From assembly GCA_949295035.1 (NCBI GenBank), contig CASFJO010000011.1:1-64000 (forward strand): DNA of 64,000 bases. Reading direction: 5' to 3'. The notes beneath the pieces were generated by a model. It searched no databases, was not told where the DNA came from, and saw only the letters and a program-made list of their open reading frames with translations. Shown in pieces: positions 1 through 7,496 of the stretch (positions are counted from its first letter, which is position 1; each line of letters begins with the position of its first letter). Source of the stretch: an uncultured Gemmiger sp. GTDB taxonomy: Bacteria > Bacillota > Clostridia > Oscillospirales > Ruminococcaceae. A program made the position numbers and the translations under genes.

Positions 1-81
1 CACGATAAGGTTCCGTTCAAGCTTCGATATTGTTCAATTTTCAAGGTCCTGTGCCGCTCTCCCTCGCGGGACAGCTTGTTT

Positions 82-110
82 ATTATATCTCGCGAAGTTC
101 TTTTTGTCAA
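82..110 (-). promoter_or_regulatory. Consensus sigma-A promoter reading left out of the window (possible rRNA operon P2)
   Basis: On the minus strand a perfect -35 TTGACA (105-110) and a perfect -10 TATAAT (82-87) are separated by 17 bases. The transcript would run leftward through a GC-rich leader (1-75) and leave the window. A fully consensus promoter, a second promoter upstream and a leader without an ORF are typical of rRNA operons in Firmicutes. The rRNA itself is outside the window, so this assignment is inference. Confidence 0.65.
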
Positions 111-172
111 GCACTTTTTGAAATATTTTTTCAAGCTCTTTTGAGCGGCTTGCCGTCGTTGACGGCTCAGTT

Positions 173-202
173 ATAATACCACAGCCGCGGGGCAGAAGTC
201 AA
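173..202 (-). promoter_or_regulatory. Upstream tandem promoter reading left (possible rRNA operon P1)
   Basis: On the minus strand -35 TTGACT (197-202) and -10 TATTAT (173-178) are 18 bases apart, about 90 bases upstream of the consensus promoter at 82-110 and in the same orientation. The rest of 203-320 shows no gene, only AT-rich sequence. Confidence 0.5.
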
Positions 203-322
203 CACCTTTTTTCAAATTTCTTTGAAAAAAGTCATATTTTTCTTTTTGGGTCAAAAACAGCCTTTTCTCTTATATATTGTATATATATGAACCTGTTTTT
301 CCCTGTGCAATCTGTTTTGCAC

Positions 323-354
323 AAAAAAGCCCGGAGGCAATGCTGCCTCCGGGC
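323..354 (-). terminator. Intrinsic terminator of the M3 peptidase gene
   Basis: A perfect 11-bp stem (329-339 with 344-354) with a 4-base loop is followed on the minus strand by six T (323-328). It lies about 22 bases past the peptidase stop codon. Confidence 0.9.
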
Positions 355-376
355 CCATGAAACGTTTTTTCAGAGA

Positions 377-2080
377 TTACAGCTTTTTGTTCTGTTCCTT
401 CACCCAGTCGAACACCTGCTGTGCCACCGGTGCAATGGCCCCCTGCTCAAAGGGAACCGTAAAGCCCGCGGCTTTGACCAGGCCTGCATAGGTGTCGCCG
501 CCACCCTTCTTCACCAAAGCCAGGTAACGCTGCCAGGCGTCCTTCGGATCGTTCAGATGGGCAGCAAAGAACTGCAGCGACACGATCTGCGCCAGGCAGT
601 AGTCGATGTAGTAGAAGGGGTACTGATAGACGTGCAGCTGCCGCTGCCAGCCCGCGCCCCGGCCATAGAAGGGCAGGCCGGCAAAGTCGTTCCAGGGGCG
701 GTACTTGCGCTCCAGCTCCAGCCAGATACCATTGCGCTCATCCGGAGTCAGATGGGGCTGGCTGTAGACGATGTGCTGGAACTCGTCCACCATGCAGCCG
801 TAGGGCAGGAAGGTGAGCGCCTCCTGGGCATGGGCCAGGGCATACTTGGCGGTGTCTTTGCCGAAGAACAGGTGATGCCAGGGGCTGGTGAGGAACTCCA
901 TGGACATGCTGTGGATCTCGCAGCTCTCCAGCCCGGGGTTGGCCAGCTCCTGGCACATCCCCTGGCCGGCCGCCACCCATGCCTGGAAGGCGTGTCCTGC
1001 CTCATGGGTGAGCACATCCACGTCGCCGGAGGTGCCGTTGAAGTTGGAGAACACAAAGGGCGCGCCGTAGCCGGGGATGGTCTCGCAGTAGCCGCCGGGG
1101 GCCTTACCGGGGCGGCTCTCCAGATCAAACAGCTGGCTCTCGGTCATAAAGTCGATGAAGCGGGCGGTCTCGGGGCTCAGCTCCCGGTACATCTGCACCG
1201 CCTTGGCCAGCAGCTCGGGGGCGGTGCCCTGCGGAATGGGGTTACCGTCCTTAAAGCTGACGGTGGTATCGTAGAATTTTGCGTCAGGCAGGCCGATGCG
1301 GGCAAACTGCTCCTTCATGGCCTCGTGAGCCAGCGGGGTCACGCTCTGGGCCACCTGATCCCGGAAGCTCTTCACATCCGCCTCATTGTAGCCCAGCCGG
1401 CCCATCCGCAGGTAGGACAGGGGCACATAGCTCTCGTAGCCCAGCTTGCGGGCCTGGGCGTTGCGGTTCTCGATCATCTTGGTGTAGATCTCGTCCAGCT
1501 CTTCCCGGTTGTCGTCGAAGAAGCGGCCGTCCGCTTCAAAGGCGGCCTTGCGCACCGCCCGGTCCAGGCTCTGCTTGTAGGGGCCCATCTCGGGCAAGGT
1601 CAGGCTCTTGCCGTCGAACTGCACCTGACCGCCCGCGTACAGCTTCTGGTAGCGGCTGGCCAGTGCGTTCTCCTGCTGCATCAGCTCCAGCACTTCCTCG
1701 CTGGCGCTGGCAGCGGCCACCTCCATCTTCTGCAGCAAGATCTCGCCGTACTCCGCCGCCAGGCCTTCCTTGTGAGGGCTGGCCAGCAGCGCCCGGTACA
1801 GCGCCAGCTGGGCGTTGCCCACGCCGGGGGCCTCCTGGTCGAAAAAGTCGTTTTCCGCATCATAGAATTCATCCCGGGTATCCAGAGTGTGGCGGATCTG
1901 CGCCAGGCGGGCCGCGGTGCTGAATTCATCGTCCAGCTTGGTGTGCTCTTTGAAAATGTCCGCCAGCTCACGACCGCTTTCGGCCTTTTCGGCCCGGGCG
2001 GTGAGCTGCCGGTAAGCTTCGGTCACCCGCTGCACGTCCGGGCGGGTGTATTCCATCTCGCTGAATTTGCAAACTGCCAT
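377..2080 (-). CDS. M3 family oligoendopeptidase (PepF-like)
   Basis: Cytoplasmic zinc metallopeptidase of the thimet/oligoendopeptidase M3 family, which cleaves short peptides. The 567-residue length fits the family. The zinc motif HEAGH is visible in the C-terminal half, in the context DVDVLTHEAGHAFQAW, and the C-terminal Tyr-rich segment typical of M3 enzymes follows. The ATG at 2080 is chosen because GGAAAGG lies about 8 bases upstream. A start ten codons earlier exists but has no ribosome site. The gene is monocistronic, with its own terminator, and diverges from the DMT exporter. The exact peptide substrate cannot be told from sequence. Confidence 0.93.
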   Translation of the reverse strand: MAVCKFSEMEYTRPDVQRVTEAYRQLTARAEKAESGRELADIFKEHTKLDDEFSTAARLAQIRHTLDTRDEFYDAENDFFDQEAPGVGNAQLALYRALLASPHKEGLAAEYGEILLQKMEVAAASASEEVLELMQQENALASRYQKLYAGGQVQFDGKSLTLPEMGPYKQSLDRAVRKAAFEADGRFFDDNREELDEIYTKMIENRNAQARKLGYESYVPLSYLRMGRLGYNEADVKSFRDQVAQSVTPLAHEAMKEQFARIGLPDAKFYDTTVSFKDGNPIPQGTAPELLAKAVQMYRELSPETARFIDFMTESQLFDLESRPGKAPGGYCETIPGYGAPFVFSNFNGTSGDVDVLTHEAGHAFQAWVAAGQGMCQELANPGLESCEIHSMSMEFLTSPWHHLFFGKDTAKYALAHAQEALTFLPYGCMVDEFQHIVYSQPHLTPDERNGIWLELERKYRPWNDFAGLPFYGRGAGWQRQLHVYQYPFYYIDYCLAQIVSLQFFAAHLNDPKDAWQRYLALVKKGGGDTYAGLVKAAGFTVPFEQGAIAPVAQQVFDWVKEQNKKL

Positions 2081-2156
2081 AGTCTTGTTCCTTTCCGGCC
2101 CTTTTGGCAAGGGCCCTGCCGGAGCTGCCCGCCGGACAATGCTTCCGGCGCGCGGC

Positions 2157-2185
2157 TTTACTTTTTTCTGATAACATTTTATACT
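2157..2185 (+). promoter_or_regulatory. Putative promoter of the DMT exporter gene
   Basis: TTTACT (2157-2162) and TATACT (2180-2185) are 17 bases apart, about 44 bases before the ATG. The match to the consensus is moderate. Confidence 0.4.
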
Positions 2186-2228
2186 TTTCCAGTGGATATT
2201 TCAAACCCTGAGAGGTGGATTGTTGTAT

Positions 2229-3161
2229 ATGAAGGAGTCTTCTCCCCTTTCCCGTCCGGCAGTGGCCGCCGCTCTGGCCCCGATTCCCTGCTTTTTGTGG
2301 GGCAGCGCGGTGCCCTGCATCAAGATCGGCTGCCAGCTGTTCCAGCTGGCGTCCAGCGACATTCCCGGCCAGCTGGTGTTCGCCGGGATTCGCTTTTCCA
2401 TTGCCGGGCTGATGGTCATTGCCTTTGCCAGCATCCGGGCTCACCGTCTGGCCGCCCCCAGCAAAGCGACCCTGCCGATGGTCCTCAAGCTTGGCTGCGT
2501 GCAGACCATTCTGCAGTACGTATTTTATTACGCCGGTGTAGCCAACACCAGCGGCGTGAACGCGGCCATCATCACCGCCACCAACACCTTTTTCTGCATT
2601 TTGCTGGCCACGCTGGTGTTCCGCTACGAAGCCCTCACCGCCCAGAAGCTGATCGGCTGTGCCGTAGGCTTTGCCGGGGTGGCGCTCATCAATCTGAGCA
2701 GCTCCTCCGGCGGGCAGAGCAGCCTGCTGGGTGACGGCCTGGTGCTTATCGCCGCCATTGCCTACGCCTTTTCCAGCGTACTGGTAAAGCGCTACTCCCA
2801 GAAGGAGGACACCTTCGTGCTCTGCGGCTGGCAGTTTTTGTTCGGCGGCGTGGTCATGACCCTGCTGGGTCTTGTGCTGGGCGGGCGGCTGGCCGCACCC
2901 ACCGCCGGTTCGGCAGCACTGCTGGTGTACATGGGCTTTATTTCGGCAGTAGCCTACTCGCTGTGGTCGGTGCTGCTGGCTCACAACCCGGTAGCCCGCA
3001 TCTCGGTGTTCGGCTTCATGAACCCGGTATTCGGCGTGCTGCTCAGCGCCCTTTTGCTGGGTGAGGGCGCGGCGGCCTTCCGCCCCCAGGGGCTGGCGGC
3101 GCTGGCGCTGATCTGCGCGGGCATCCTGGTGGTAAACAAGGCGGCGGACAAAAAAGACTGA
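2229..3161 (+). CDS. DMT superfamily (EamA) transporter
   Basis: Integral membrane exporter of the drug/metabolite transporter superfamily, with two EamA repeats and about ten hydrophobic helices over 310 residues. The N-terminal CFLWGSAVPCIKIG segment and the small-residue helices are typical. Family members export amino acids or metabolites; this substrate is unknown. The ATG at 2229 is preferred over the TTG codons at 2220 and 2223 because AGGTGG at 2213-2218 sits about 10 bases upstream of it. The gene stands alone between the M3 peptidase (divergent) and the folT riboswitch. Confidence 0.88.
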   Translation: MKESSPLSRPAVAAALAPIPCFLWGSAVPCIKIGCQLFQLASSDIPGQLVFAGIRFSIAGLMVIAFASIRAHRLAAPSKATLPMVLKLGCVQTILQYVFYYAGVANTSGVNAAIITATNTFFCILLATLVFRYEALTAQKLIGCAVGFAGVALINLSSSSGGQSSLLGDGLVLIAAIAYAFSSVLVKRYSQKEDTFVLCGWQFLFGGVVMTLLGLVLGGRLAAPTAGSAALLVYMGFISAVAYSLWSVLLAHNPVARISVFGFMNPVFGVLLSALLLGEGAAAFRPQGLAALALICAGILVVNKAADKKD

Positions 3162-3184
3162 CTCTTCAAATTTGCCGTCGGGGC

Positions 3185-3213
3185 TTGTTTTCCCTTTGCA
3201 GCGGGTCTATAAT
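3185..3213 (+). promoter_or_regulatory. folT promoter
   Basis: TTGTTT (3185-3190) and a perfect TATAAT (3208-3213) are 17 bases apart. The predicted start near 3220 coincides with the first base of the THF aptamer. Confidence 0.75.
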
Positions 3214-3220
3214 GGAGCGT

Positions 3221-3320
3221 GCAGAGTAAAAGCCTGTGCGTCAAGTGCCAGCCCGACGGGGAGTTGCGGGCCGGACGAAGAAGCACTCCGCTTCGCGGTA
3301 CAGGCTTTGCATCCCGCTGC
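3221..3320 (+). ncRNA. Tetrahydrofolate (THF) riboswitch aptamer
   Basis: The 5' part reads GCAGAGTA then AAGCCTGTGCGTCAAGTG, and the 3' part reads GCGGTACAGGCTTTGCATCC then CGCTGC. These match the conserved THF-I core (xGAGAGUAG, GCGUUAAGUG, GCGGU, UUGCAUCC). The pairings are visible: GCAG (3221-3224) with CTGC (3317-3320), and AAGCCTGT with ACAGGCTT. It lies directly upstream of a folate ECF S-component, the classic target. THF binding is expected to lower transporter expression. Confidence 0.87.
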
Positions 3321-3395
3321 TGCATAAACGAAGTGTGTGCAGGCAAATGCGGGGCGCTGTGCCCTTGCCGCGCCGTGCCCTCCTTTTGTACCCTC

Positions 3396-3436
3396 ACCTC
3401 CTTTTGTGCGGCATCCGCATTCAAAGGAGGTTTTTT
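3396..3436 (+). promoter_or_regulatory. Riboswitch expression platform: SD-sequestering hairpin that is also a terminator
   Basis: ACCTCCTTT (3396-3404) pairs perfectly with AAAGGAGGT (3423-3431). That segment contains the folT ribosome site. An inner stem TGCGG/CCGCA (3407-3411 with 3415-3419) closes the loop, and six T (3431-3436) follow the stem. One hairpin can therefore hide the SD and terminate transcription. A second anti-SD-like CCTCCTTTT at 3379-3387 could compete for pairing. Confidence 0.75.
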
Positions 3437-3437
3437 C

Positions 3438-4010
3438 ATGTCCAAAATCAAGCAACTCTTTCAGGATTCCGCCGCCCGGTTCCACCAGCCCCGCACTCTG
3501 GCGGTGGTGGCGCTGCTCATCGCGCTGAACATCACGCTGGATGCACTGAACATCCGGCTGCAGCTCATCCCCCAGCTGCGCATCGGCTTCGGCTTTCTGA
3601 CCAGCGCCATGGCCGGTATGCTGTTCGGCCCCGCGGTGGCCATGACCGCCGGTGCCGCCAGCGATTTTCTGGGCTGGGTGGTGAACAACGGCGGCGGCGC
3701 CTATTTCCCCGGCTTTACCCTCACTGCCATTCTGGCCGGAATGATCTGGGGCCTGGCCCTCTACCGCCAGCCGCTGCGCTGGTACCGGGTGCTGGCCGCC
3801 AAGCTGAGCATCAACATTCTGCTGAACATCTTTTTGAACAGCTTCTGGCTGTATCTTTATTATGGCCAGAATTTTCAGCTGGCCACCCTGCCGCTGCGCA
3901 TCGGAAAAAATCTGGTGCTGCTGCCGGTGGAGATTCTGCTCACCCTGTTTGTTGGCCGGGTGGTGCTGCGGGTGGAGCAGCAGAGCGTCTACAACCGGGG
4001 CAGGCAGTAA
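3438..4010 (+). CDS. folT: Folate-specific ECF transporter S component
   Basis: Substrate-binding membrane subunit of an energy-coupling-factor importer for folates, working with the shared EcfA/EcfA'/EcfT module encoded elsewhere. The 190 residues hold about five to six helices. The signature includes ALNITLDALNIRL and a loop with GWVVNNGGGAYFPGFT, typical of the FolT family. The ATG at 3438 is seven bases after AAAGGAGG. The THF riboswitch upstream independently supports folate specificity. The gene is transcribed alone and ends before a bidirectional terminator. Confidence 0.9.
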   Translation: MSKIKQLFQDSAARFHQPRTLAVVALLIALNITLDALNIRLQLIPQLRIGFGFLTSAMAGMLFGPAVAMTAGAASDFLGWVVNNGGGAYFPGFTLTAILAGMIWGLALYRQPLRWYRVLAAKLSINILLNIFLNSFWLYLYYGQNFQLATLPLRIGKNLVLLPVEILLTLFVGRVVLRVEQQSVYNRGRQ

Positions 4011-4028
4011 CGCCCCCGCAAAACCGCA

Positions 4029-4070
4029 TAAAAAAAGAAGGAGCTCTCCCCGGGCTCCTTCTTTTTCTTT
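4029..4070. terminator. Bidirectional terminator between folT and the proC operon
   Basis: An 8-bp stem GAAGGAGC/GCTCCTTC (4037-4044 with 4054-4061) is flanked by an A run on the left (4029-4036) and a T-rich run on the right (4062 onward), so it can serve both convergent transcripts. Confidence 0.85.
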
Positions 4071-4078
4071 TGTTCTGT

Positions 4079-4336
4079 TCAAGTCCAGCCGAACCAGCCG
4101 GCCAGAACCGCCAGCTGCCCGGCCAGTGACAACAAAAACCACAGGCTCACCAGCACACACAAAGCCCCGTAAAACAGCTTCATGCCCTTTGCCGGTTCCC
4201 GGTGCAGGCGCATCGCCAGACTGACCGCCCACAGCGCCAGCCCCGCCGGAAACAGCGGTCTGAAAAACAGCAGCCCGGCGATCAGACAGAGATTCGCCGC
4301 AATGACGCCCTTTTCCCGCAAGAAATCCACCAGCAC
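4079..4336 (-). CDS. Small hypothetical membrane protein
   Basis: An 85-residue protein with two or three hydrophobic segments (GVIAANLCLIAGLLFF, ALWAVSLAM, FYGALCVLVSLWFLLSLAGQLAVLAGWF). It uses a GTG start at 4336, one base after the stop of the HAD gene (4338-4340), so translation is probably coupled; AGGTG lies just upstream. Last gene of the proC-HAD operon. I do not recognise the family. Base composition resembles the neighbours and the frame fills the space up to the terminator, which supports coding. Confidence 0.6.
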   Translation of the reverse strand: MLVDFLREKGVIAANLCLIAGLLFFRPLFPAGLALWAVSLAMRLHREPAKGMKLFYGALCVLVSLWFLLSLAGQLAVLAGWFGWT

Positions 4337-4337
4337 A

Positions 4338-5168
4338 TCACCTGCCCAGCACGTATTTTTCCAGCGCCAGGGCCACGCCGTCCTCGTCGTTGGTGGCGGT
4401 GACCGCCGCAGCCTTCTCCTGAATGAAGCGGGGCGCATTGCCCATGGCCACGCCCAGGCCCACCGTCTCCAGCATGGGCAGATCATTTTCCGAATCGCCG
4501 CAGGCCATCACCTGGCTTTTCTCCAGGCCCAGCATCCAGCCCAGCTCCAGCAGGGCCAGCCCCTTGGTCGCTCCCTCGTCGCTGATCTCCAGATTGTTGG
4601 ATTCGCTGGACACGATGGAAAAGCCGCCCATCTCCTGAGCGATCTGCCGGACCTTCTGCCGGTTTTCCTCACTGGTAAAGAACATGCTGCACTTCTCAAA
4701 GCCCTCCTGGGCGGCAATGAAGTCCGGAATGCTCTCCACCGGCTGACGGCTCATCCGCATATAGGGAGCCATATTGCGGGGGGCCCACTCCTCGGCGGCA
4801 TCCAGATTTTTCTTCTCGCTGTAGCCGCTGCCGCCCACAAACACGTCGAACACCCGCCAAAGGCCCTGAGTGGCCTCATACAGCTTCTGAAGGCGCGCCC
4901 GGCTGAGCCAGTTTTTGATCACGAACTCGCCGTCACTCAGCCGCACCACGGTGGCGCCGTTGGCGGTGACCGCATAATCCACGCCGGGAATCTGAATAAA
5001 TTCCGGCAGCACGCCCCGCAGCGGCCGGCCGGTGGCCGGGATCACCCGGCAGCCCGCGTCAATGGCCGCCCGAATGGCCGCATGGTTGCGGGGACTGATC
5101 TGGTTTTTGGTGTTCAGCAGGGTGCCGTCGATGTCCAGCCCCACCAGCTTGATGTTATACTCGCTCAC
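4338..5168 (-). CDS. Cof-type HAD-IIB family hydrolase
   Basis: Cytoplasmic haloacid-dehalogenase phosphatase of 276 residues, acting on small phosphorylated metabolites. Motif I DIDGTLLNTK lies near the N-terminus, motif II is the PATGR segment, motif III the central Lys, and motif IV GDSENDLPML is near the C-terminus. The GTG start overlaps the proC stop by four bases (GTGA), so it is translationally coupled to proC. The substrate is unknown; sugar phosphates or flavin phosphates are usual for the family. Confidence 0.9.
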   Translation of the reverse strand: MSEYNIKLVGLDIDGTLLNTKNQISPRNHAAIRAAIDAGCRVIPATGRPLRGVLPEFIQIPGVDYAVTANGATVVRLSDGEFVIKNWLSRARLQKLYEATQGLWRVFDVFVGGSGYSEKKNLDAAEEWAPRNMAPYMRMSRQPVESIPDFIAAQEGFEKCSMFFTSEENRQKVRQIAQEMGGFSIVSSESNNLEISDEGATKGLALLELGWMLGLEKSQVMACGDSENDLPMLETVGLGVAMGNAPRFIQEKAAAVTATNDEDGVALALEKYVLGR

Positions 5169-5974
5169 TGTTTGCCCAGCTCCTTGTTCTTTTCAAAGCT
5201 TTTGACCACTGCGTTGATGGCCGCGGCCCGCAGGCCGCCCTCCTCCAGTGCATGGACTCCGGCGATGGTGCTGCCGCCGGGGCTGCACACCTCGTCCTTC
5301 AGCTGGCCGGGATGCTTGCCGGTCTCCAATACCATCTGGGCCGCACCCGCCAGGGTCTGGGCAGCGTATTCCAAAGCCTTCGCCCGGGGCAGGCCGCATT
5401 CCACGCCGCCGTCCGCCAGAGCCTCGATGAACTGGTACACATAAGCGGGGCCGCAGCCGGACACCGAGCTGCCCGCGTCCATCAGCTTTTCGTCGATAGA
5501 ATCGAACCGGCCGGCGGCGTCCATCTTAATGAGGAACTCTTCCAGATCCTCCCGGTCCACACCGGGACCGGCGGTGTACAGGATCATGCCCTCGCCGATG
5601 GCCACCGGCGTATTGGGCATGATGCGCAGCATGGGGGCGGGCCGTCCCAGCATCTGGGCCAGCCGGTCCAGCTGCAGGCCCGCGGCCATGCTCACCAGCA
5701 CGAACCGGTCGGTCCGCTGGGCCAGCACCGGGGCCAGCTCGGCCAGCACCTGGCCCATACCGGCGGGCTTCACGCCCAAAAAGATGAATTTGGCTTCCCG
5801 GGCAACGGTGGCGTTGTCCATCGCCACGTCGCAGTCCAGCTCCTCAGCCAGAGAGATGGCCTTTTCCATGCTCCGGTTGGTCAGCACCACCTGGCGGGGG
5901 TTCCAGCGGCAGGCCGCCCGGGCCAGCGCGCCGCCCATGTTGCCCACACCGATGAATCCAAAGGTATAGCTCAT
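5165..5974 (-). CDS. proC: Pyrroline-5-carboxylate reductase
   Basis: Last step of proline synthesis: NAD(P)H reduction of 1-pyrroline-5-carboxylate to L-proline in the cytoplasm. The 269-residue protein starts with the Rossmann motif FIGVGNMGGALA, has the MPNTP loop, and carries the C-terminal dimer-interface signature PGGSTIAGVHALEEGG. The ATG at 5974 is chosen because GAGGCG lies 8 bases upstream; longer starts would add residues absent from the family. First gene of a three-gene operon with a HAD phosphatase and a small membrane protein. Confidence 0.95.
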   Translation of the reverse strand: MSYTFGFIGVGNMGGALARAACRWNPRQVVLTNRSMEKAISLAEELDCDVAMDNATVAREAKFIFLGVKPAGMGQVLAELAPVLAQRTDRFVLVSMAAGLQLDRLAQMLGRPAPMLRIMPNTPVAIGEGMILYTAGPGVDREDLEEFLIKMDAAGRFDSIDEKLMDAGSSVSGCGPAYVYQFIEALADGGVECGLPRAKALEYAAQTLAGAAQMVLETGKHPGQLKDEVCSPGGSTIAGVHALEEGGLRAAAINAVVKSFEKNKELGKQ

Positions 5975-6011
5975 CGCAAAACGCCTCATTTCCTGATTGA
6001 TTAACAGCCGC

Positions 6012-6054
6012 AAAAAGGCGGCAGAGTATGCTGCTTTCAGTATACTCTGCCGCC
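6012..6054 (-). terminator. Terminator of the antiporter gene
   Basis: A perfect 13-bp stem (6017-6029 with 6042-6054) is followed on the minus strand by five T (6012-6016). It lies 34 bases past the antiporter stop. Its upstream arm contains the -10 of the next promoter. Confidence 0.85.
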
Positions 6055-6068
6055 TTGCGGTTTGTAAA
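6039..6068 (-). promoter_or_regulatory. proC promoter, with its -10 inside the upstream terminator stem
   Basis: On the minus strand TTTACA (6063-6068) and TATACT (6039-6044) are 18 bases apart. The -10 overlaps the stem of the antiporter terminator, so transcription would begin in the terminator loop. The proC message would then carry only the distal arm. Confidence 0.55.
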
Positions 6069-6087
6069 GGCGCGGGGGGCGCTTCTC

Positions 6088-7299
6088 TTATTCCACCGTC
6101 TTTGCCGGGTGGTTCAGCAGGCGCTTGTAGCTCAGATCAATCCCGATTGCCCCCAGCGGCGCGGTGATCAGGATGCCAACCACCGCCACCGACAGCACGA
6201 TCTGCCCGCAGGCAAGGCCCATGGCCAGCGGCACCGAGCCCATGGCCGCCTGCACCGTGGCCTTGGGCAGGTAGGCGATCACACAGAACAGCCGCTCCTT
6301 CCAGCACAGGGGGGTGGCGGTCACGCAGAGCAGAACCCCCACCGACCGGAAGCACAGCGCGGCCAGGATCACGGCCACAGCCGCGAGGCCCGCGCCCAGG
6401 GTATAGCGGATGTCCACCGCCGCGCCCACCAGCACGAAGAGGATCACCTCGGCAGCGATCCACAGCTTGCCGAATTTTTCCGAAAGCCGCTTGGACACAA
6501 AGGCCACGCTTTTCAGCTTCAGCACACAGGCCATGCTCACCACCACCAGCAGACCGGACACCGGCACCACCGGCTTGGCCCAGGTCTCCACAGCCATCAG
6601 GAGAAAGGCGGTCCCCAGCAGGATCACTACCTTGGTGCTGTTGCGCACACAGCGCCGCCGGGCGTGGGCCGCCTCAAAAAAGGTGCTCAGTGCCCAGCCC
6701 ACCGCCGCGCCCAGCAGCACACCCAGGCCAATGGACACCGGGATGGACGCAAAGCTGGACAGCTGTACGCTGCTGCCCTGGGCCATTCCCGCGAAGGTGG
6801 AGAACAGCACGATCACGAAGATATCATCGCAGGATGCCCCCGCCATGATGAGCTGTGGGATGCTCTTGTCGGTGCCGTAGCCGGTCTCCATCAGATGGAC
6901 CATCCGGGGCACCACCACCGCCGGGGAGACCGCCGCCAGCACCGCGCCCATCACCGCAGCCTCCACCCGGTTCACACCCAACAGCATGGGCGCAAACAGC
7001 ACAAAGGCCAGGATCTCGAAGCTGGCGGGCACACAGGCCATCATCACCGCCGGCCGGCCCACCTTTTTCAGATCGGCCAGATTCAGCGAAAGCCCCGCCT
7101 TCAGCAGAATGATGATCAGCGCCATCTGGCGCAGATCGCCGGAGACGGACAAGATGGAATCATCCAGAAGATTCAGCGCATAGGGTCCCAGCAAAATGCC
7201 GGTGGCCAGCATGCCGATGATGCGCGGCAGGTGCAGCCGCTGGCAGAGCGCCGCCGCGGCAAGCCCCACCAAAAAGATAAATGCAAGTGATGTCAACAT
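6088..7299 (-). CDS. Cation:proton antiporter (Na+/H+ exchanger family)
   Basis: Monovalent cation:proton antiporter with about 12 hydrophobic helices over 403 residues. The N-terminal helix pattern HLPRIIGMLATGILLGPYAL and the AGASCDDIFVIVLF segment with paired acidic residues are typical of the CPA exchangers. It probably exports Na+ or K+ in exchange for H+. AGAGAGGGA precedes the ATG. No regulatory RCK/TrkA domain is fused, unlike many Kef proteins. It is a single gene with its own terminator; the ion cannot be deduced. Confidence 0.87.
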   Translation of the reverse strand: MLTSLAFIFLVGLAAAALCQRLHLPRIIGMLATGILLGPYALNLLDDSILSVSGDLRQMALIIILLKAGLSLNLADLKKVGRPAVMMACVPASFEILAFVLFAPMLLGVNRVEAAVMGAVLAAVSPAVVVPRMVHLMETGYGTDKSIPQLIMAGASCDDIFVIVLFSTFAGMAQGSSVQLSSFASIPVSIGLGVLLGAAVGWALSTFFEAAHARRRCVRNSTKVVILLGTAFLLMAVETWAKPVVPVSGLLVVVSMACVLKLKSVAFVSKRLSEKFGKLWIAAEVILFVLVGAAVDIRYTLGAGLAAVAVILAALCFRSVGVLLCVTATPLCWKERLFCVIAYLPKATVQAAMGSVPLAMGLACGQIVLSVAVVGILITAPLGAIGIDLSYKRLLNHPAKTVE

Positions 7300-7334
7300 A
7301 ATTCTTCCCTCTCTGTTCTTCCGTTTTTGGACGC

Positions 7335-7384
7335 AAAAAAGCCGATGGCTTCTGCGTCTGGTTTCGTCGCAGAAGTCATCAGCT
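7335..7384 (-). terminator. Terminator of the MacA/MacB-type operon
   Basis: A long stem (7341-7356 with 7368-7383, one or two mismatches) is followed on the minus strand by six T (7335-7340). The region 7385-7496 shows nothing else. Confidence 0.8.
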
Positions 7385-7496
7385 TAAAGCAAAGCGGTTT
7401 AGGACAGGCCTGTCACGCCCGCCCACGGGAGAACTTCATTCCCGGATATACAAAGCATGATTAAGGATACCGCCGCTTCGCGGTTTTGTCAAGGAT

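Noticed and set aside
287..2734. Very long plus-strand open frame opposite the M3 peptidase gene
   Set aside because: It is antisense to a clear peptidase with zinc motif and runs into another reading frame of the DMT gene. It is low-complexity, Leu/His/Gln-rich and has no recognisable domain; an artefact of high GC.
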